This document shows, piece after piece, positions 1 through 8,357 of a DNA stretch of 64,000 nt (positions are counted from its first letter, which is position 1; every line of letters begins with the position of its first letter). Under the pieces are notes generated by a model. It ran no database searches, had not been told where the DNA came from, and was given only the letters and a program-made list of their open reading frames with translations. This DNA comes from Shewanella algidipiscicola (GTDB lineage: Bacteria > Pseudomonadota > Gammaproteobacteria > Enterobacterales > Shewanellaceae): contig NZ_QPQT01000020.1 in the NCBI RefSeq assembly GCF_003605125.1, positions 1 through 64,000 on the forward strand, written 5' to 3'. Made by a program: the position numbers and the translations under genes.

Positions 1-48
1 TACCGCCGCCCGTGCCTGAGCCGTTACCGCCGCCCGTACCTGAGCCGC
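1..48. repeat. Two tandem 24-bp units encoding a Gly-rich stretch in the TonB receptor
   Basis: Positions 1-24 and 25-48 are near-identical 24-bp units that differ at two positions. On the minus strand each encodes roughly GSGTGGGN, inside what should be an extracellular loop of the receptor. The array may extend beyond the window. Confidence 0.75.
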
Positions 49-1156
49 TGGTATCGAAGCTTTCGCTGCTTGACTCCCAACTTTGGCGCTCGGCTAATAT
101 GGAGCCCGTCAACAGCTGGCCATCATTAAAATCGGCAATAAACTGTAGGTTAGCGCCACTCACCGTAGAGCGGCCATCTAAGCGTTGTTCGACTAAATGA
201 TAGCTGTCATCGGCGTAGCGATTTTCTAACACGTCCGATTGATTTTGATAAACAAAGCCACGTAGGGTATATCTATCATTAAATTGATGTGCCATGCCCA
301 ATTGAACGGTATGCGCCTCGTAATCATCGACCCGCTCAAATTTAGGATTACGACTCGTAGAACCATCCACCGCTGGCTTGCCCCAGTCACCATCACTCAA
401 ATTAACGTTCGCCATCAGCTCGGTACGATCCGATAACCAATAGGTGCCTTGAGCGAACAGGTTATTAACCGTTTTATCTGAGTTTAAACGTGTATCACCG
501 TGTTGCAATGCCGTATCAGGTTGATCGCCAGACACAGGCCAACCATCGGTTTGCTGTCTCGATAACGAAACCAACCCTTGCCACTGCGCCCCTGAACCTG
601 CCATGGTTACATCGCCAGCAAAAGTATCATTGTCGGCCCCCTCGAGGTGTCCCGACAGTAAAGGCGCATTATCGCCCTCTTTAGTACGAATGTTGATCAC
701 GCCGCCCGCCCCACCTGGGCCGTACAGCACTGAAGTTGGACCTACCGATACCGTCACCGAGGCGATTTGACTCGCGGGGATCACGCTGGGGTCAAATTGA
801 CCATCTTCGGCGCCATTAGCGGGTACCCCATTAATAAGGTAAATAACATGACGCGATTTAAAACCACGAATATCGACACGAGGTGTACCTTGACCACCGA
901 CACGCACAAAAACACCCGGTGCATTTTTCAGCACCTGATCGAGACTTTGCACGCCTAGGGCTTGGATTTCATCGGCGCCGATGTGCCAAGTGGTCGTACT
1001 CTGTTGCTGTGCCGTCGGCTTATCTCCGGTGACCACAATCACGTCCGACACATCTAAAATAGGGGCTCTGTTTACAGTATCGGCCAACACCATGGGGCTC
1101 GTTCCGACGGCAAGAGCAATCAATGACAATTTGATTATTTTTTGATTTTTATACAT
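1..1156 (-). CDS. TonB-dependent outer-membrane receptor, N-terminal part (gene continues past window start)
   Basis: Reading the minus strand from an ATG at 1156 gives an open frame of about 385 codons that runs off the left edge. It begins with a signal peptide (MYKNQKIIKLSLIALAVG, probable cleavage after VLA near residue 25). A TonB plug domain follows (about 30-155) with DEIQALGVQSLDQVLKNAPG, DIRGFKSRHVIYLINGVPA and SVLYGPGGAGGVINIRT, and then early beta-barrel strands. This family imports siderophores, vitamins or other large ligands using TonB energy; the ligand cannot be told from this half. It is divergent from menF. The last visible residues are a Gly/Ser/Thr-rich repeat. Confidence 0.9.
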   Translation of the reverse strand, partial: MYKNQKIIKLSLIALAVGTSPMVLADTVNRAPILDVSDVIVVTGDKPTAQQQSTTTWHIGADEIQALGVQSLDQVLKNAPGVFVRVGGQGTPRVDIRGFKSRHVIYLINGVPANGAEDGQFDPSVIPASQIASVTVSVGPTSVLYGPGGAGGVINIRTKEGDNAPLLSGHLEGADNDTFAGDVTMAGSGAQWQGLVSLSRQQTDGWPVSGDQPDTALQHGDTRLNSDKTVNNLFAQGTYWLSDRTELMANVNLSDGDWGKPAVDGSTSRNPKFERVDDYEAHTVQLGMAHQFNDRYTLRGFVYQNQSDVLENRYADDSYHLVEQRLDGRSTVSGANLQFIADFNDGQLLTGSILAERQSWESSSESFDTSGSGTGGGNGSGTGGG

Positions 1157-1290
1157 TTTTTAATTAATACTCTGGGTAAACCAATAGTGCTATTGTTCAA
1201 TCTAACGCCAGTAGTCTCAAGCATTCAAAAAACAAAAACCAACCTAGATCGACTAATTCGTGCTTTGTCTGCACTTTAGCCATTCACCAA

Positions 1291-1304
1291 GGGACATTTT
1301 GTCC
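1291..1304. promoter_or_regulatory. Palindrome GGACA-TTT-TGTCC, candidate operator
   Basis: GGACATTTTGTCC is a perfect inverted repeat in the divergent region between the TonB receptor and menF. Further GACA/TGTC half-sites lie nearby, including GACAAAA-N10-TTTTGTC at about 1323-1346 and TTGGACAA near 1379. It resembles the sites upstream of tupA (8358-8368) and in the leader of the response regulator gene (8275-8288). No clear sigma-54 promoter was found in this interval. Confidence 0.45.
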
Positions 1305-1545
1305 AATGTAAAACCGACTTAAGACAAAAGTACGCAATGTTTTGTCATCATTTAAAGTCGCATGGTAATACATAATATTTGGACAAGTTCACAGCTTAAC
1401 CCCCTGTAACTTGACAGTCTTTTACCGGCACATTAGGTTGTGGGAAAGATTCTTATTAGCAATACACAATAAGTTTCTGCATTGCATATTTGGCGCTACT
1501 GTTGCCATCAAACAAAGATACTTTTCGATAAAGCTGGAGTATTTA

Positions 1546-2904
1546 TTGAGCGTTTTCTCGCTATCCCAAGCTATAGCATCCTTAACTAGCACACTTAAGC
1601 AACTCGAGATCCATCAGTATGGTGAGCCGATTATTCAGCTCTCTGTGCCTGTGGCTCCCTTACCCTCTATTGCATGGTTAGCAAGCCAGTCTTGTTACCC
1701 CAAGGTGTATTGGCGCGGGCGTGATACCCAAGAAGAGGTCGCGGCCGTTGGATCATGCAAAGACTTTGCGTTTGAAGATGCTGTCGATGACAACCAGCTG
1801 TGCGCCGCATATCAGCAGCAACGTGCCCTGTCGAGTAATCCAGAGATCCGCTACTACGGCGGCGTGGCGTTCGACCGCAATACCGATTGCTGGCCAGAAT
1901 ATGGCCGGGCGCACTTTATCTTGCCTCGTATCGAATTACGTCGCAGCGGTAATAACTACAGCCTATTGATTAATCTTAATATAGAGATCAATGACATCGA
2001 ATGTGAGCGCCAGATAGCGCTCGATGCACTGCAGCAATTATCGCCACCAGTGCCCTTGTCGGCGCCCAATAAAATTCACCTGCTCAGCCGCAGCGATCGC
2101 CCTAATCAGCGCCGCTGGCGTGAACTGGTTAATCAGGTCACCCAAGATAAATTTATTCAAGACACCCCAAAAGTAGTGCTATCACGACTTACTCAACTGG
2201 AAGTGAACGAAAAGGTTGACCCATGGATGTTGCTCGCCAGCTGGCAAGGACGCAATCAAAACAGTTTTCAATTTGGTTTTCAATTTAGCCCTGACAGCGC
2301 CTATATCTCTTGCACGCCTGAACGTTTATACCGCCGACGTCAACGCGAGTTGTTTACCGAGGCCTTAGCCGGTACTACCACTCGTGGCCTCAATGAAGAG
2401 GAAGATGCACAACTTGCTAAAGCGCTACTCGATGACTGTAAAAACAGCCATGAAAACCAACTGGTACGCCAACATATTGTTGATGCACTTACCCCATTGA
2501 GTAACTATGTCGGCGCCGATGAGCTCGCTAAGGTATTTAAACTTAGCCATATTCAACATCTGCACCGGGCTATCAGAGCCGAGCTCAAACCAGGGGTGAA
2601 CGATTTTCAGATTTTATTGGCCCTGCATCCCACCCCAGCCGTTGGCGGTTTACCCAGAGACTCGGCGATTAATTTTATTCGCCAGCGTGAGGGCTACACA
2701 CGCGGTTGGTATGCAGGTGCCTGTGGATACTTCAACAAGTATGAGAGTGAATTTGCCGTGGCCATTCGCAGCGCACTGATTGAACCGGGCAGAATCAATC
2801 TTTTTGCTGGAGCTGGTATTGTGGCAGGCTCCGAAGCCGACGCAGAATGGGGCGAACTCGAAAATAAATTGGCGACGATACTTTCGATACTCACCGAAGT
2901 GTAA
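1546..2904 (+). CDS. menF: Isochorismate synthase MenF
   Basis: It converts chorismate to isochorismate, the first step of menaquinone synthesis, in the cytoplasm. The chorismate-binding fold is clear in the C-terminal half: ISCTPERLYRR, EALAGTTTRG, HENQLVRQHIVD, LHPTPAVGGLPRD, REGYTRGWYAGACGY and LFAGAGIVAGSEADAEWGELENK. The frame is open back to an ATG at 1411. The TTG at 1546 has a GGAG 8 bp upstream and gives about 452 residues, closer to the usual length, so I chose it; the extra 45 residues look unlike protein. An isochorismate synthase for a siderophore is an alternative role, but no siderophore genes are nearby. Confidence 0.85.
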   Translation: MSVFSLSQAIASLTSTLKQLEIHQYGEPIIQLSVPVAPLPSIAWLASQSCYPKVYWRGRDTQEEVAAVGSCKDFAFEDAVDDNQLCAAYQQQRALSSNPEIRYYGGVAFDRNTDCWPEYGRAHFILPRIELRRSGNNYSLLINLNIEINDIECERQIALDALQQLSPPVPLSAPNKIHLLSRSDRPNQRRWRELVNQVTQDKFIQDTPKVVLSRLTQLEVNEKVDPWMLLASWQGRNQNSFQFGFQFSPDSAYISCTPERLYRRRQRELFTEALAGTTTRGLNEEEDAQLAKALLDDCKNSHENQLVRQHIVDALTPLSNYVGADELAKVFKLSHIQHLHRAIRAELKPGVNDFQILLALHPTPAVGGLPRDSAINFIRQREGYTRGWYAGACGYFNKYESEFAVAIRSALIEPGRINLFAGAGIVAGSEADAEWGELENKLATILSILTEV

Positions 2905-3019
2905 AAATCGCTGACACAAAGTGCACTTAATGCTGGTTTTTGCCTAGTAAAATAGACAGATTACCCCTCCAACGGACGCAGATTATCTGGCTTAATGCAG
3001 ATAAAAGCGTCAATTGTGC

Positions 3020-3047
3020 TTGCTCATTGGAGCTAATTCTCTATAAT
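3020..3047 (+). promoter_or_regulatory. Probable sigma-70 promoter of yhhQ
   Basis: TTGCTC (3020-3025), a 16-bp spacer and a perfect TATAAT (3042-3047). Transcription from here would give a leader of roughly 180 nt that includes the riboswitch at 3191-3227. Confidence 0.5.
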
Positions 3048-3190
3048 TTGCCGCCCAAATCGATAGACTTCATTGCAGCTGACCACTCTTTGGTAACTTA
3101 AGGCTTAAGTAAGAGTCGGTAGAGTGCGTGAGCAAGGTGTCGTCATAAGCGATAAGCTTAAGGCGATACACAATGAATAATTTTTACTAT

Positions 3191-3227
3191 AGCGGGTTCC
3201 CTCACCCCGCATTAACCACTAAAAAGG
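3191..3227 (+). ncRNA. preQ1-I-like riboswitch upstream of yhhQ
   Basis: GCGGG (3192-3196) pairs with CCCGC (3206-3210) around a C-rich loop, UUCCCUCAC. An A-rich tail, AUUAACCACUAAAAAGG, follows and ends in the Shine-Dalgarno AAGG, 7 nt before the yhhQ ATG. This is the layout of preQ1 class I aptamers: one short stem, a C-rich loop ending in CAC, and an A-rich tail folding back with the RBS in the pseudoknot. Ligand binding would hide the RBS and lower translation. The downstream gene, a queuosine-precursor transporter, fits the ligand. The call rests on pattern and context only. Confidence 0.7.
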
Positions 3228-3234
3228 CCACAAG

Positions 3235-3894
3235 ATGTTAATGCTATCTCGCACGCAACTGCAGCGTGCTCTATTACTGTTAGTCAGTTTTCATATTCTG
3301 ATCATTTCAGCCAGTAACTACTTAGTTCAACTTCCTTTTCAACTATTTGGCTTTCACACCACTTGGGGTGCGTTTAGCTTTCCGTTTGTGTATCTTGCGA
3401 CCGATTTAACTGTGCGGATTTTCGGTCAGCAGCATGCACGTCAAATCATCCTTAAAGCCATGTTACCGGCATTAGCTATCTCCTATTTTATTGGAGTATT
3501 GTTTCATCAAGGTAGCTTTCAAGGAGCGCAGTCGTTAGCCGAATTCAATAGCTTTGTCTTTCGTATCGCCTTTGCCAGCTTTGCCGCTTATTTGGTGGGA
3601 CAGCTTATGGATATTACCGTATTTGCCAAACTCAGAAGCGCAAAATCATGGTGGATGGCACCAGCGGCATCCACTGTTATAGGTAATCTCATTGATACTT
3701 TAGTGTTTTTTAGTGTGGCTTTTTATGCCTCTAGCGATACTTTCATGGCTAGCCACTGGCCAGAAATTGCGACCGTAGATTACGGCTTTAAATTGATAGT
3801 CAGTTTAGGCCTGTTCCTGCCAGCCTACGGCGTACTGCTTAAGGTATTGCAAGATCGGATTTTGGCCTCAAAACCACACAGCAAACTGGCCTGA
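3235..3894 (+). CDS. yhhQ: Queuosine precursor (preQ0/preQ1) transporter, YhhQ/VUT family
   Basis: A 219-residue hydrophobic protein with about six membrane segments and the family pattern SASNYLVQLPFQL, WGAFSFPFVYLATDLTVRIFG and VIGNLIDTLVFFSVAF. The family moves queuosine precursors across the inner membrane for tRNA modification. The start at 3235 follows AAAAAGG by 7 nt; a second ATG at 3241 is possible. The preQ1-like riboswitch immediately upstream supports the substrate. Confidence 0.88.
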   Translation: MLMLSRTQLQRALLLLVSFHILIISASNYLVQLPFQLFGFHTTWGAFSFPFVYLATDLTVRIFGQQHARQIILKAMLPALAISYFIGVLFHQGSFQGAQSLAEFNSFVFRIAFASFAAYLVGQLMDITVFAKLRSAKSWWMAPAASTVIGNLIDTLVFFSVAFYASSDTFMASHWPEIATVDYGFKLIVSLGLFLPAYGVLLKVLQDRILASKPHSKLA

Positions 3895-3979
3895 CCAGTT
3901 ATTTTGGGCTATTATCGCGGCACTTTTTTAATCAATTCCAAGTGCCGCTTTGGTGGCATTGTTGTCTGGAGAGCTTAAG

Positions 3980-4441
3980 ATGTACACCACGACGATTGCC
4001 CGTCATAGCGAACTAACCGATGACTTATTGCAAACCCTAATCACCCTAGCGCGGCAAGTGCCTGAATTTGATGGTCGTTATACCATTGAAGATTATCGCA
4101 GCCGCTTAACCAATAAACCTATGTTGGTACAGCTGGTGAGTGTTGAGGGCGAATTGGCGGGCTTTAAAATAGGTTACAGCGAACAACCAGGCCAGTTTTA
4201 TAGCTGGCTGGGTGCCGTAATGCCCGAATTTAGACAACTGGGACTGGCCAAAACCTTACTGGCCGATCAAGAGGCTTGGGCAAAAGCACAAGGATTTGAT
4301 CTCATCGCCGTTAACACCTACAACCAGTTTACCAGCATGCTACAGATGCTGATTAAGCAAGGTTATAAAGTGGTTGGCCTGCAGACAGACAAGGAACAAG
4401 TGGATAATAATAAATTGTTTTTAAACAAGTTATTAAATTAA
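3980..4441 (+). CDS. GNAT-family N-acetyltransferase
   Basis: About 153 residues with a GNAT core: an acetyl-CoA site region around VMPEFRQLGLAKTLLADQEAWAKAQG, then strand IAVNTYNQFTSMLQMLIKQGYKVVG. The frame is open from 3950, but the ATG at 3980 has GGAGAG upstream and starts directly at MYTTTIARHSEL, so it is preferred. The substrate is unknown. It stands alone, 85 bp after yhhQ and upstream of the RyhB-type RNA gene. Confidence 0.75.
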   Translation: MYTTTIARHSELTDDLLQTLITLARQVPEFDGRYTIEDYRSRLTNKPMLVQLVSVEGELAGFKIGYSEQPGQFYSWLGAVMPEFRQLGLAKTLLADQEAWAKAQGFDLIAVNTYNQFTSMLQMLIKQGYKVVGLQTDKEQVDNNKLFLNKLLN

Positions 4442-4474
4442 ACACAATAAGATTGTTCTTTACACGTAAATAAC

Positions 4475-4505
4475 TTGCCAATCTAAATGATAATGACTAT
4501 CATTT
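4475..4505 (+). promoter_or_regulatory. Promoter overlapped by a Fur box
   Basis: TTGCCA (4475-4480), a 17-bp spacer and TATCAT (4498-4503). Overlapping the -10 is AAATGATA (4485-4492) - N5 - TATCATTT (4498-4505), a perfect 8-bp inverted repeat. Its core TGATAATGACTATCA differs at one position from the 7-1-7 Fur consensus. Fur with iron would block this promoter, so transcription is expected when iron is scarce. Confidence 0.8.
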
Positions 4506-4509
4506 GCAT

Positions 4510-4622
4510 GTGTTCCAAAGCTCAGTTTAATTAGCACTTCATCTCTGCTTAATGATTGAGTTATATGCTTAACATTGCTCACGTACTTTTTCGCCGGAAT
4601 ATTCTTATTCCGGCTTTTTTTT
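4510..4622 (+). ncRNA. ryhB: RyhB-type iron-responsive small RNA
   Basis: A Fur-controlled promoter (-10 at 4498-4503) and a strong terminator (4593-4622) bracket about 113 nt with no convincing ORF. Within it ACATTGCTCAC (about 4571-4581) is identical to the conserved pairing core of Escherichia coli RyhB, in the expected place just before the terminator hairpin. RyhB represses iron-using proteins by base pairing when iron is low. The 5' end is inferred from the promoter and is good to a few bases. Confidence 0.82.
4593..4622 (+). terminator. Rho-independent terminator of the RyhB-type RNA
   Basis: GCCGGAATA (4593-4601), loop TTCT, TATTCCGGC (4606-4614), then a run of eight T. Confidence 0.92.
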
Positions 4623-4691
4623 GCCTGCAATGAGGCGCCCTCAATATTTCACTTAAGCGATAAGCCTTATCGGCCTTTATCCTTAAGTCAT

Positions 4692-4721
4692 AAAAACGGC
4701 AGCCCTTGGGCTGCCGTTTTT
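4692..4721. terminator. Bidirectional terminator
   Basis: AAAAACGGCAGCCC, loop TT, GGGCTGCCGTTTTT: a perfect 14-bp palindromic arm with T-runs on both strands. It lies 15 bp past the end of the histidine kinase gene (minus strand) and backs up the RyhB terminator on the plus strand. Confidence 0.9.
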
Positions 4722-4735
4722 GGTATCGATAGAGT

Positions 4736-6874
4736 TTAAGATCTGTTTTTATTATTAATATTGCTGGAAAAATGTAACCCGCCATAAGGAGGGTTTAATT
4801 GATCATCTTTAGCCTTATGGTACAAGCCAATGGTAAAGATGGTTCCCTTACCTAAGATTGAACTGACCTCGATGGTGCCACCGATCCGTTTAATAATACC
4901 GTAACTGAGCGACAACCCTAAGCCGGTGCCATCTTTACGTGTGGTATAGAAGGGATCAAAAATCCGTCCGAGCTGCTCCTCGGGGATCCCTTTACCCTCA
5001 TCTTCAATCTCAATTTTAACCCCTATAGGCTCACCCCGTTGCAACCAGTCGTAGGTGCGGATCTTGATACGGCCACGACCGTCCATCGCATGGGCGGCGT
5101 TAACCACCATGTTGATCAACACCTGCAGCAACTGAGGTCGATTCACCTCAATGGGATAGCTAGCGTTAAGCTCTTGGATCAACACCACCTCCTGCTGCTG
5201 CACCGAATGACGCACCAAAATCAACATCTCTTCGATAATGGGCGTCAGCTGATGCATCTCCAGTGGCGCGTTAAATTCACCGGGACGACTGTACTGCAAC
5301 AGGCTACGAATAATGGTGCTGATGCGCCCAACCTGTTGGATCACTATCTCAATCTCTTCTTCAACGTCTGCCGCCTGCTCGCCCAGTTCATACTTAAGCA
5401 ACTCCATATTGCCTAAGATCACCGCTGTCGGATTATTAATCTCATGGGCAATACCGGCAGTCAGCTCACCGAGCGCGGTTAACTTCTCATTGGTTACCAA
5501 TTGTTGGCGCGTTTCGTTTAGCAGGGCCACGTTACGCTGTAGCTCTTCGGTTTTTTCTTGCAGGCTGCGGGTGCGCTCTTCGACTTTAACTTCTAACTGC
5601 TCGGCCGCCGCTTGAATTTGATTATTACGCCGCTGTAGCAGATCGAGCATGCGATCAAATTGCTCTGCCAAATTCGACAGCTCATTATCTTGCTCCAGCC
5701 CGAGTGAACCGATACGTAAATTACGCCCAGACTGCACCGCTTTGACCACGTGATGGATCCGCTCTATCGGCAGTAATAAGCTATAGGCGCCGCGGTATAC
5801 CAGCAAACCTGACACCAGTAATACCAACATTAAGATGGTGCCTAGCTCGATAATGTTAAGCAGGTAATTATGAATAAAGGGCGACTCAGAAAATCCGGTG
5901 TAGATCATGCCGATACGTTTGCCACGAATATCGGTCAGCGGCGCATAAGCCGAAATAAACCAGTCGTTATAAACAAAGGCTCTGTCGACCCAGAGCTGGC
6001 CATTAACCAAGACTTTTTGGCGCACCTCTTCAGACACCAAGCTACCGAGTGCGCGCCCCTGTTTCTCACTGTTTTGCGGCGAAAAATGCAATGGCACATT
6101 GGTGCTGATGCGAGTGTTATCTAAAAAAATCGTCACGGTACCGATAGAGCGCTCTGGCAGCGTGCCTTTGTCGTACACCAAATCACGAATATGGTCGACA
6201 ATACGCATATCTTGGTTAAGTAAAATACCGCCATCGAGATACCAGCCAACGGTGCCATCGCCACCAACAATGGGTAACAAGCTACGACTGAGCATCCCGC
6301 GCTTTTCCACCACCTTACTGGGCTTTTGTGAGCGTGGCGTATCAACGAGCGGGAGCACTGCTGCCGCCTCAAGCTGTTCGCCCAAGCGCGCTAAGCGCTG
6401 AGGCGGAAGGACCATGAGCCCAGAAACGGCTTCAGCATTATTGGTTTTGGATAACATCATCCGCAAGTCAGGATCGGCCGCGGCCTCAGCAACGCTAATA
6501 AGCCGCAAAAAATCGAGATGCAACGCTGCCTTTTGTTGCCCCAACAAGGCGCTAATCTCATCAGCCACCATGGGAGATTTTGATTCGAGTTGACGGAAGG
6601 CGTTTTGAAACTCCCACGACACCATCACCTGTTTGAGCTGATCTTCTTGTTTAGCCTGCACCGCTACCAAGGTATTGCGCGCCACGGTTAGGTCGGCTTT
6701 GACCTTCATAAACAGCTGCTTACCTGTATAGCTAATGTTCCAATAAATGGTAATAAACACCAGACTGACCAAGGTCAATAAAATCGGCAGCAAGGTTAAC
6801 ACTAAAATGCGGTAGCGTACTTTGGCTTGCAGTTGTTGCCAGTTAACACCAAACAATCGAGGAAAAAACGCCAC
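4736..6874 (-). CDS. Sensor histidine kinase (Cache-type sensor, HAMP, HisKA, HATPase)
   Basis: About 712 residues. TM1 (about 20-45) and TM2 (about 340-365) flank a periplasmic sensor region of about 300 residues that resembles a Cache-type domain. HAMP and a coiled coil (VEERTRSLQEKTEEL) follow, then HisKA with the phospho-His in LTAGIAHEINNPTAVI and an ATPase with NMVVNAAHAMDG, DEGKGIPEEQLGRIFDPFYT and KDGTGLGLSLSYGI. A TTG at 6907 extends the frame into the upstream gene. The GTG at 6874 sits one base after that gene's stop with GGAGAG upstream, so I chose it. It is co-transcribed with the regulator, its likely partner. The signal is unknown; divergence from tup/moe genes suggests an oxyanion or metal cue (inference). 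Confidence 0.9.
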   Translation of the reverse strand: MAFFPRLFGVNWQQLQAKVRYRILVLTLLPILLTLVSLVFITIYWNISYTGKQLFMKVKADLTVARNTLVAVQAKQEDQLKQVMVSWEFQNAFRQLESKSPMVADEISALLGQQKAALHLDFLRLISVAEAAADPDLRMMLSKTNNAEAVSGLMVLPPQRLARLGEQLEAAAVLPLVDTPRSQKPSKVVEKRGMLSRSLLPIVGGDGTVGWYLDGGILLNQDMRIVDHIRDLVYDKGTLPERSIGTVTIFLDNTRISTNVPLHFSPQNSEKQGRALGSLVSEEVRQKVLVNGQLWVDRAFVYNDWFISAYAPLTDIRGKRIGMIYTGFSESPFIHNYLLNIIELGTILMLVLLVSGLLVYRGAYSLLLPIERIHHVVKAVQSGRNLRIGSLGLEQDNELSNLAEQFDRMLDLLQRRNNQIQAAAEQLEVKVEERTRSLQEKTEELQRNVALLNETRQQLVTNEKLTALGELTAGIAHEINNPTAVILGNMELLKYELGEQAADVEEEIEIVIQQVGRISTIIRSLLQYSRPGEFNAPLEMHQLTPIIEEMLILVRHSVQQQEVVLIQELNASYPIEVNRPQLLQVLINMVVNAAHAMDGRGRIKIRTYDWLQRGEPIGVKIEIEDEGKGIPEEQLGRIFDPFYTTRKDGTGLGLSLSYGIIKRIGGTIEVSSILGKGTIFTIGLYHKAKDDQLNPPYGGLHFSSNINNKNRS

Positions 6875-6875
6875 G

Positions 6876-8261
6876 TTAGCTCTCCGCCTCACTCTGATCT
6901 GGCTCAAACCACTCTTTATATTTGCGATCTAAAGTTTTTCTTGAGACGCCTAAATCGCGGGCGGCGGCCGATTTATTGCCTTGATGTAGATCCACCACCG
7001 ATGTAACGTGATGTTTTTCTACTTCTTTTAAGCTCCAGCTCAGCGGATAACCCGCCTCGTTTAACATTTCAGACTTAGGTTGCTGCTTCCAATATTCTGC
7101 CGGTGGCTTACCCAGTAAAATACAACGCTCAATCATGTTACGCAGCTCACGAATGTTTCCTGGCCACTCATGCTGCTGTAATTTCAGCATATCCTCATGG
7201 CTCCACACCACCTCTTTTACCCCAAGCTCGGCGGCCAGCTGACGAGTAAAATGGTGTGTCAACTCGACCACATCTTCGGGGCGCGAACGTAATGGGGGGA
7301 TAACGATATCGAGCACATTGAGGCGATAAAATAGATCGCGCCTAAAATTGCCTGCCTCAACCTCATCGGCCAGTTTTCGGTTGGTCGCCGCCAGCACTCG
7401 CACATCAATCTTAATCTCTTTTTCACTGCCTACCGGACGGATCGTGCGCTGTTCGAGCACCCGCAATAACGCGGTCTGCATTTTCAGCGGCATCTCGCCT
7501 ATCTCATCTAAGAAGATGGTGCCGCCAGAGGCAAAACTAAACAGCCCTTCACGGTTGCCTTTAGCCCCGGTAAATGAGCCTGCAGCGTGGCCAAATAGTT
7601 CGCTCTCGAGCAGTTCTGGGGCGATGGCACCACAGTTTACGGGTACAAACGGCCCTTGACGACCACTTAAGAGGTGTAGCTGTCTGGCCACCAGCTCTTT
7701 ACCTGTACCCGACTCACCTTCAATTAAGATCACCGCATTGGTCGGCGCAACGCGCTCAATCACATGCTTCACCTCCATCATGGCATCACTGCTGCCAATA
7801 ATGGTTGATGACTGACCGATAGAGACTTCGCGGCGCAGCATCAGGTTTTCACGCTTGAGCAAACGACGCTCGATACAGCGATCTACCGCCTTCATCATCT
7901 GCTCCAGATGAAACGGCTTCATAATAAAATCGGAGGCGCCAGCGCGCAGTGCCTTTATCGCCACATCCATATCGGCGTAGCCTGTCATAAAGATAATGTC
8001 AGACCGACGCTCATTATCGTTTAAGGCTTCATCCCATTCGATCCCCGAACGTCCAGGCAAACGGATATCAACAATTAATAGATCAAAATGACAACGACTG
8101 CGTAATTGCTCCGCATCTTCAACACTGCCCGCGGTCTCTACTAAGGCAAATTTCTTCGACAGGGCTTTTTTTAAAAAACTGCGCATTCCAGGCTCATCAT
8201 CAACGATTAGCACAGATACGGCAGACGGTAACGGTTTCATCTCTTTATTTGGTTGGCTCAT
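6876..8261 (-). CDS. Sigma-54-dependent response regulator, NtrC family
   Basis: 461 residues from the ATG at 8261 (GAAG upstream); a GTG at 8288 would add nine residues. Receiver domain about 15-130 with DDE at 21-23 and phospho-Asp 65 in LLIVDIRLPG. AAA+ domain about 155-390 with Walker A EGESGTGKEL, Walker B GGTIFLDEIGEM and R-finger region. The loop that touches sigma-54 reads GSFTGA, not the usual GAFTGA. A C-terminal Fis-type helix-turn-helix follows (NKSAAARDLGVSRKTLDR). It is first in the operon with the kinase. A sigma-54 promoter sits in the divergent region, so the tup/moe operon is its most likely target (inference). Confidence 0.92.
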   Translation of the reverse strand: MSQPNKEMKPLPSAVSVLIVDDEPGMRSFLKKALSKKFALVETAGSVEDAEQLRSRCHFDLLIVDIRLPGRSGIEWDEALNDNERRSDIIFMTGYADMDVAIKALRAGASDFIMKPFHLEQMMKAVDRCIERRLLKRENLMLRREVSIGQSSTIIGSSDAMMEVKHVIERVAPTNAVILIEGESGTGKELVARQLHLLSGRQGPFVPVNCGAIAPELLESELFGHAAGSFTGAKGNREGLFSFASGGTIFLDEIGEMPLKMQTALLRVLEQRTIRPVGSEKEIKIDVRVLAATNRKLADEVEAGNFRRDLFYRLNVLDIVIPPLRSRPEDVVELTHHFTRQLAAELGVKEVVWSHEDMLKLQQHEWPGNIRELRNMIERCILLGKPPAEYWKQQPKSEMLNEAGYPLSWSLKEVEKHHVTSVVDLHQGNKSAAARDLGVSRKTLDRKYKEWFEPDQSEAES

Positions 8262-8274
8262 ATTGTCTTCTTTT

Positions 8275-8288
8275 GGACATTTTGACAC
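8275..8288. promoter_or_regulatory. Imperfect GGACA-type site in leader of the response regulator gene
   Basis: GGACATTTTGACAC matches the left half of the 1291-1304 palindrome exactly and the right half partly. It lies 14-27 bp upstream of the ATG at 8261, a place suited to autoregulation. Support is sequence similarity only. Confidence 0.4.
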
Positions 8289-8357
8289 ACATTAAATGGA
8301 TTCTAGCACCAAAGGCCAGCAAATTGGTCACCATGAACCAGGGTTATATGACTTTGG

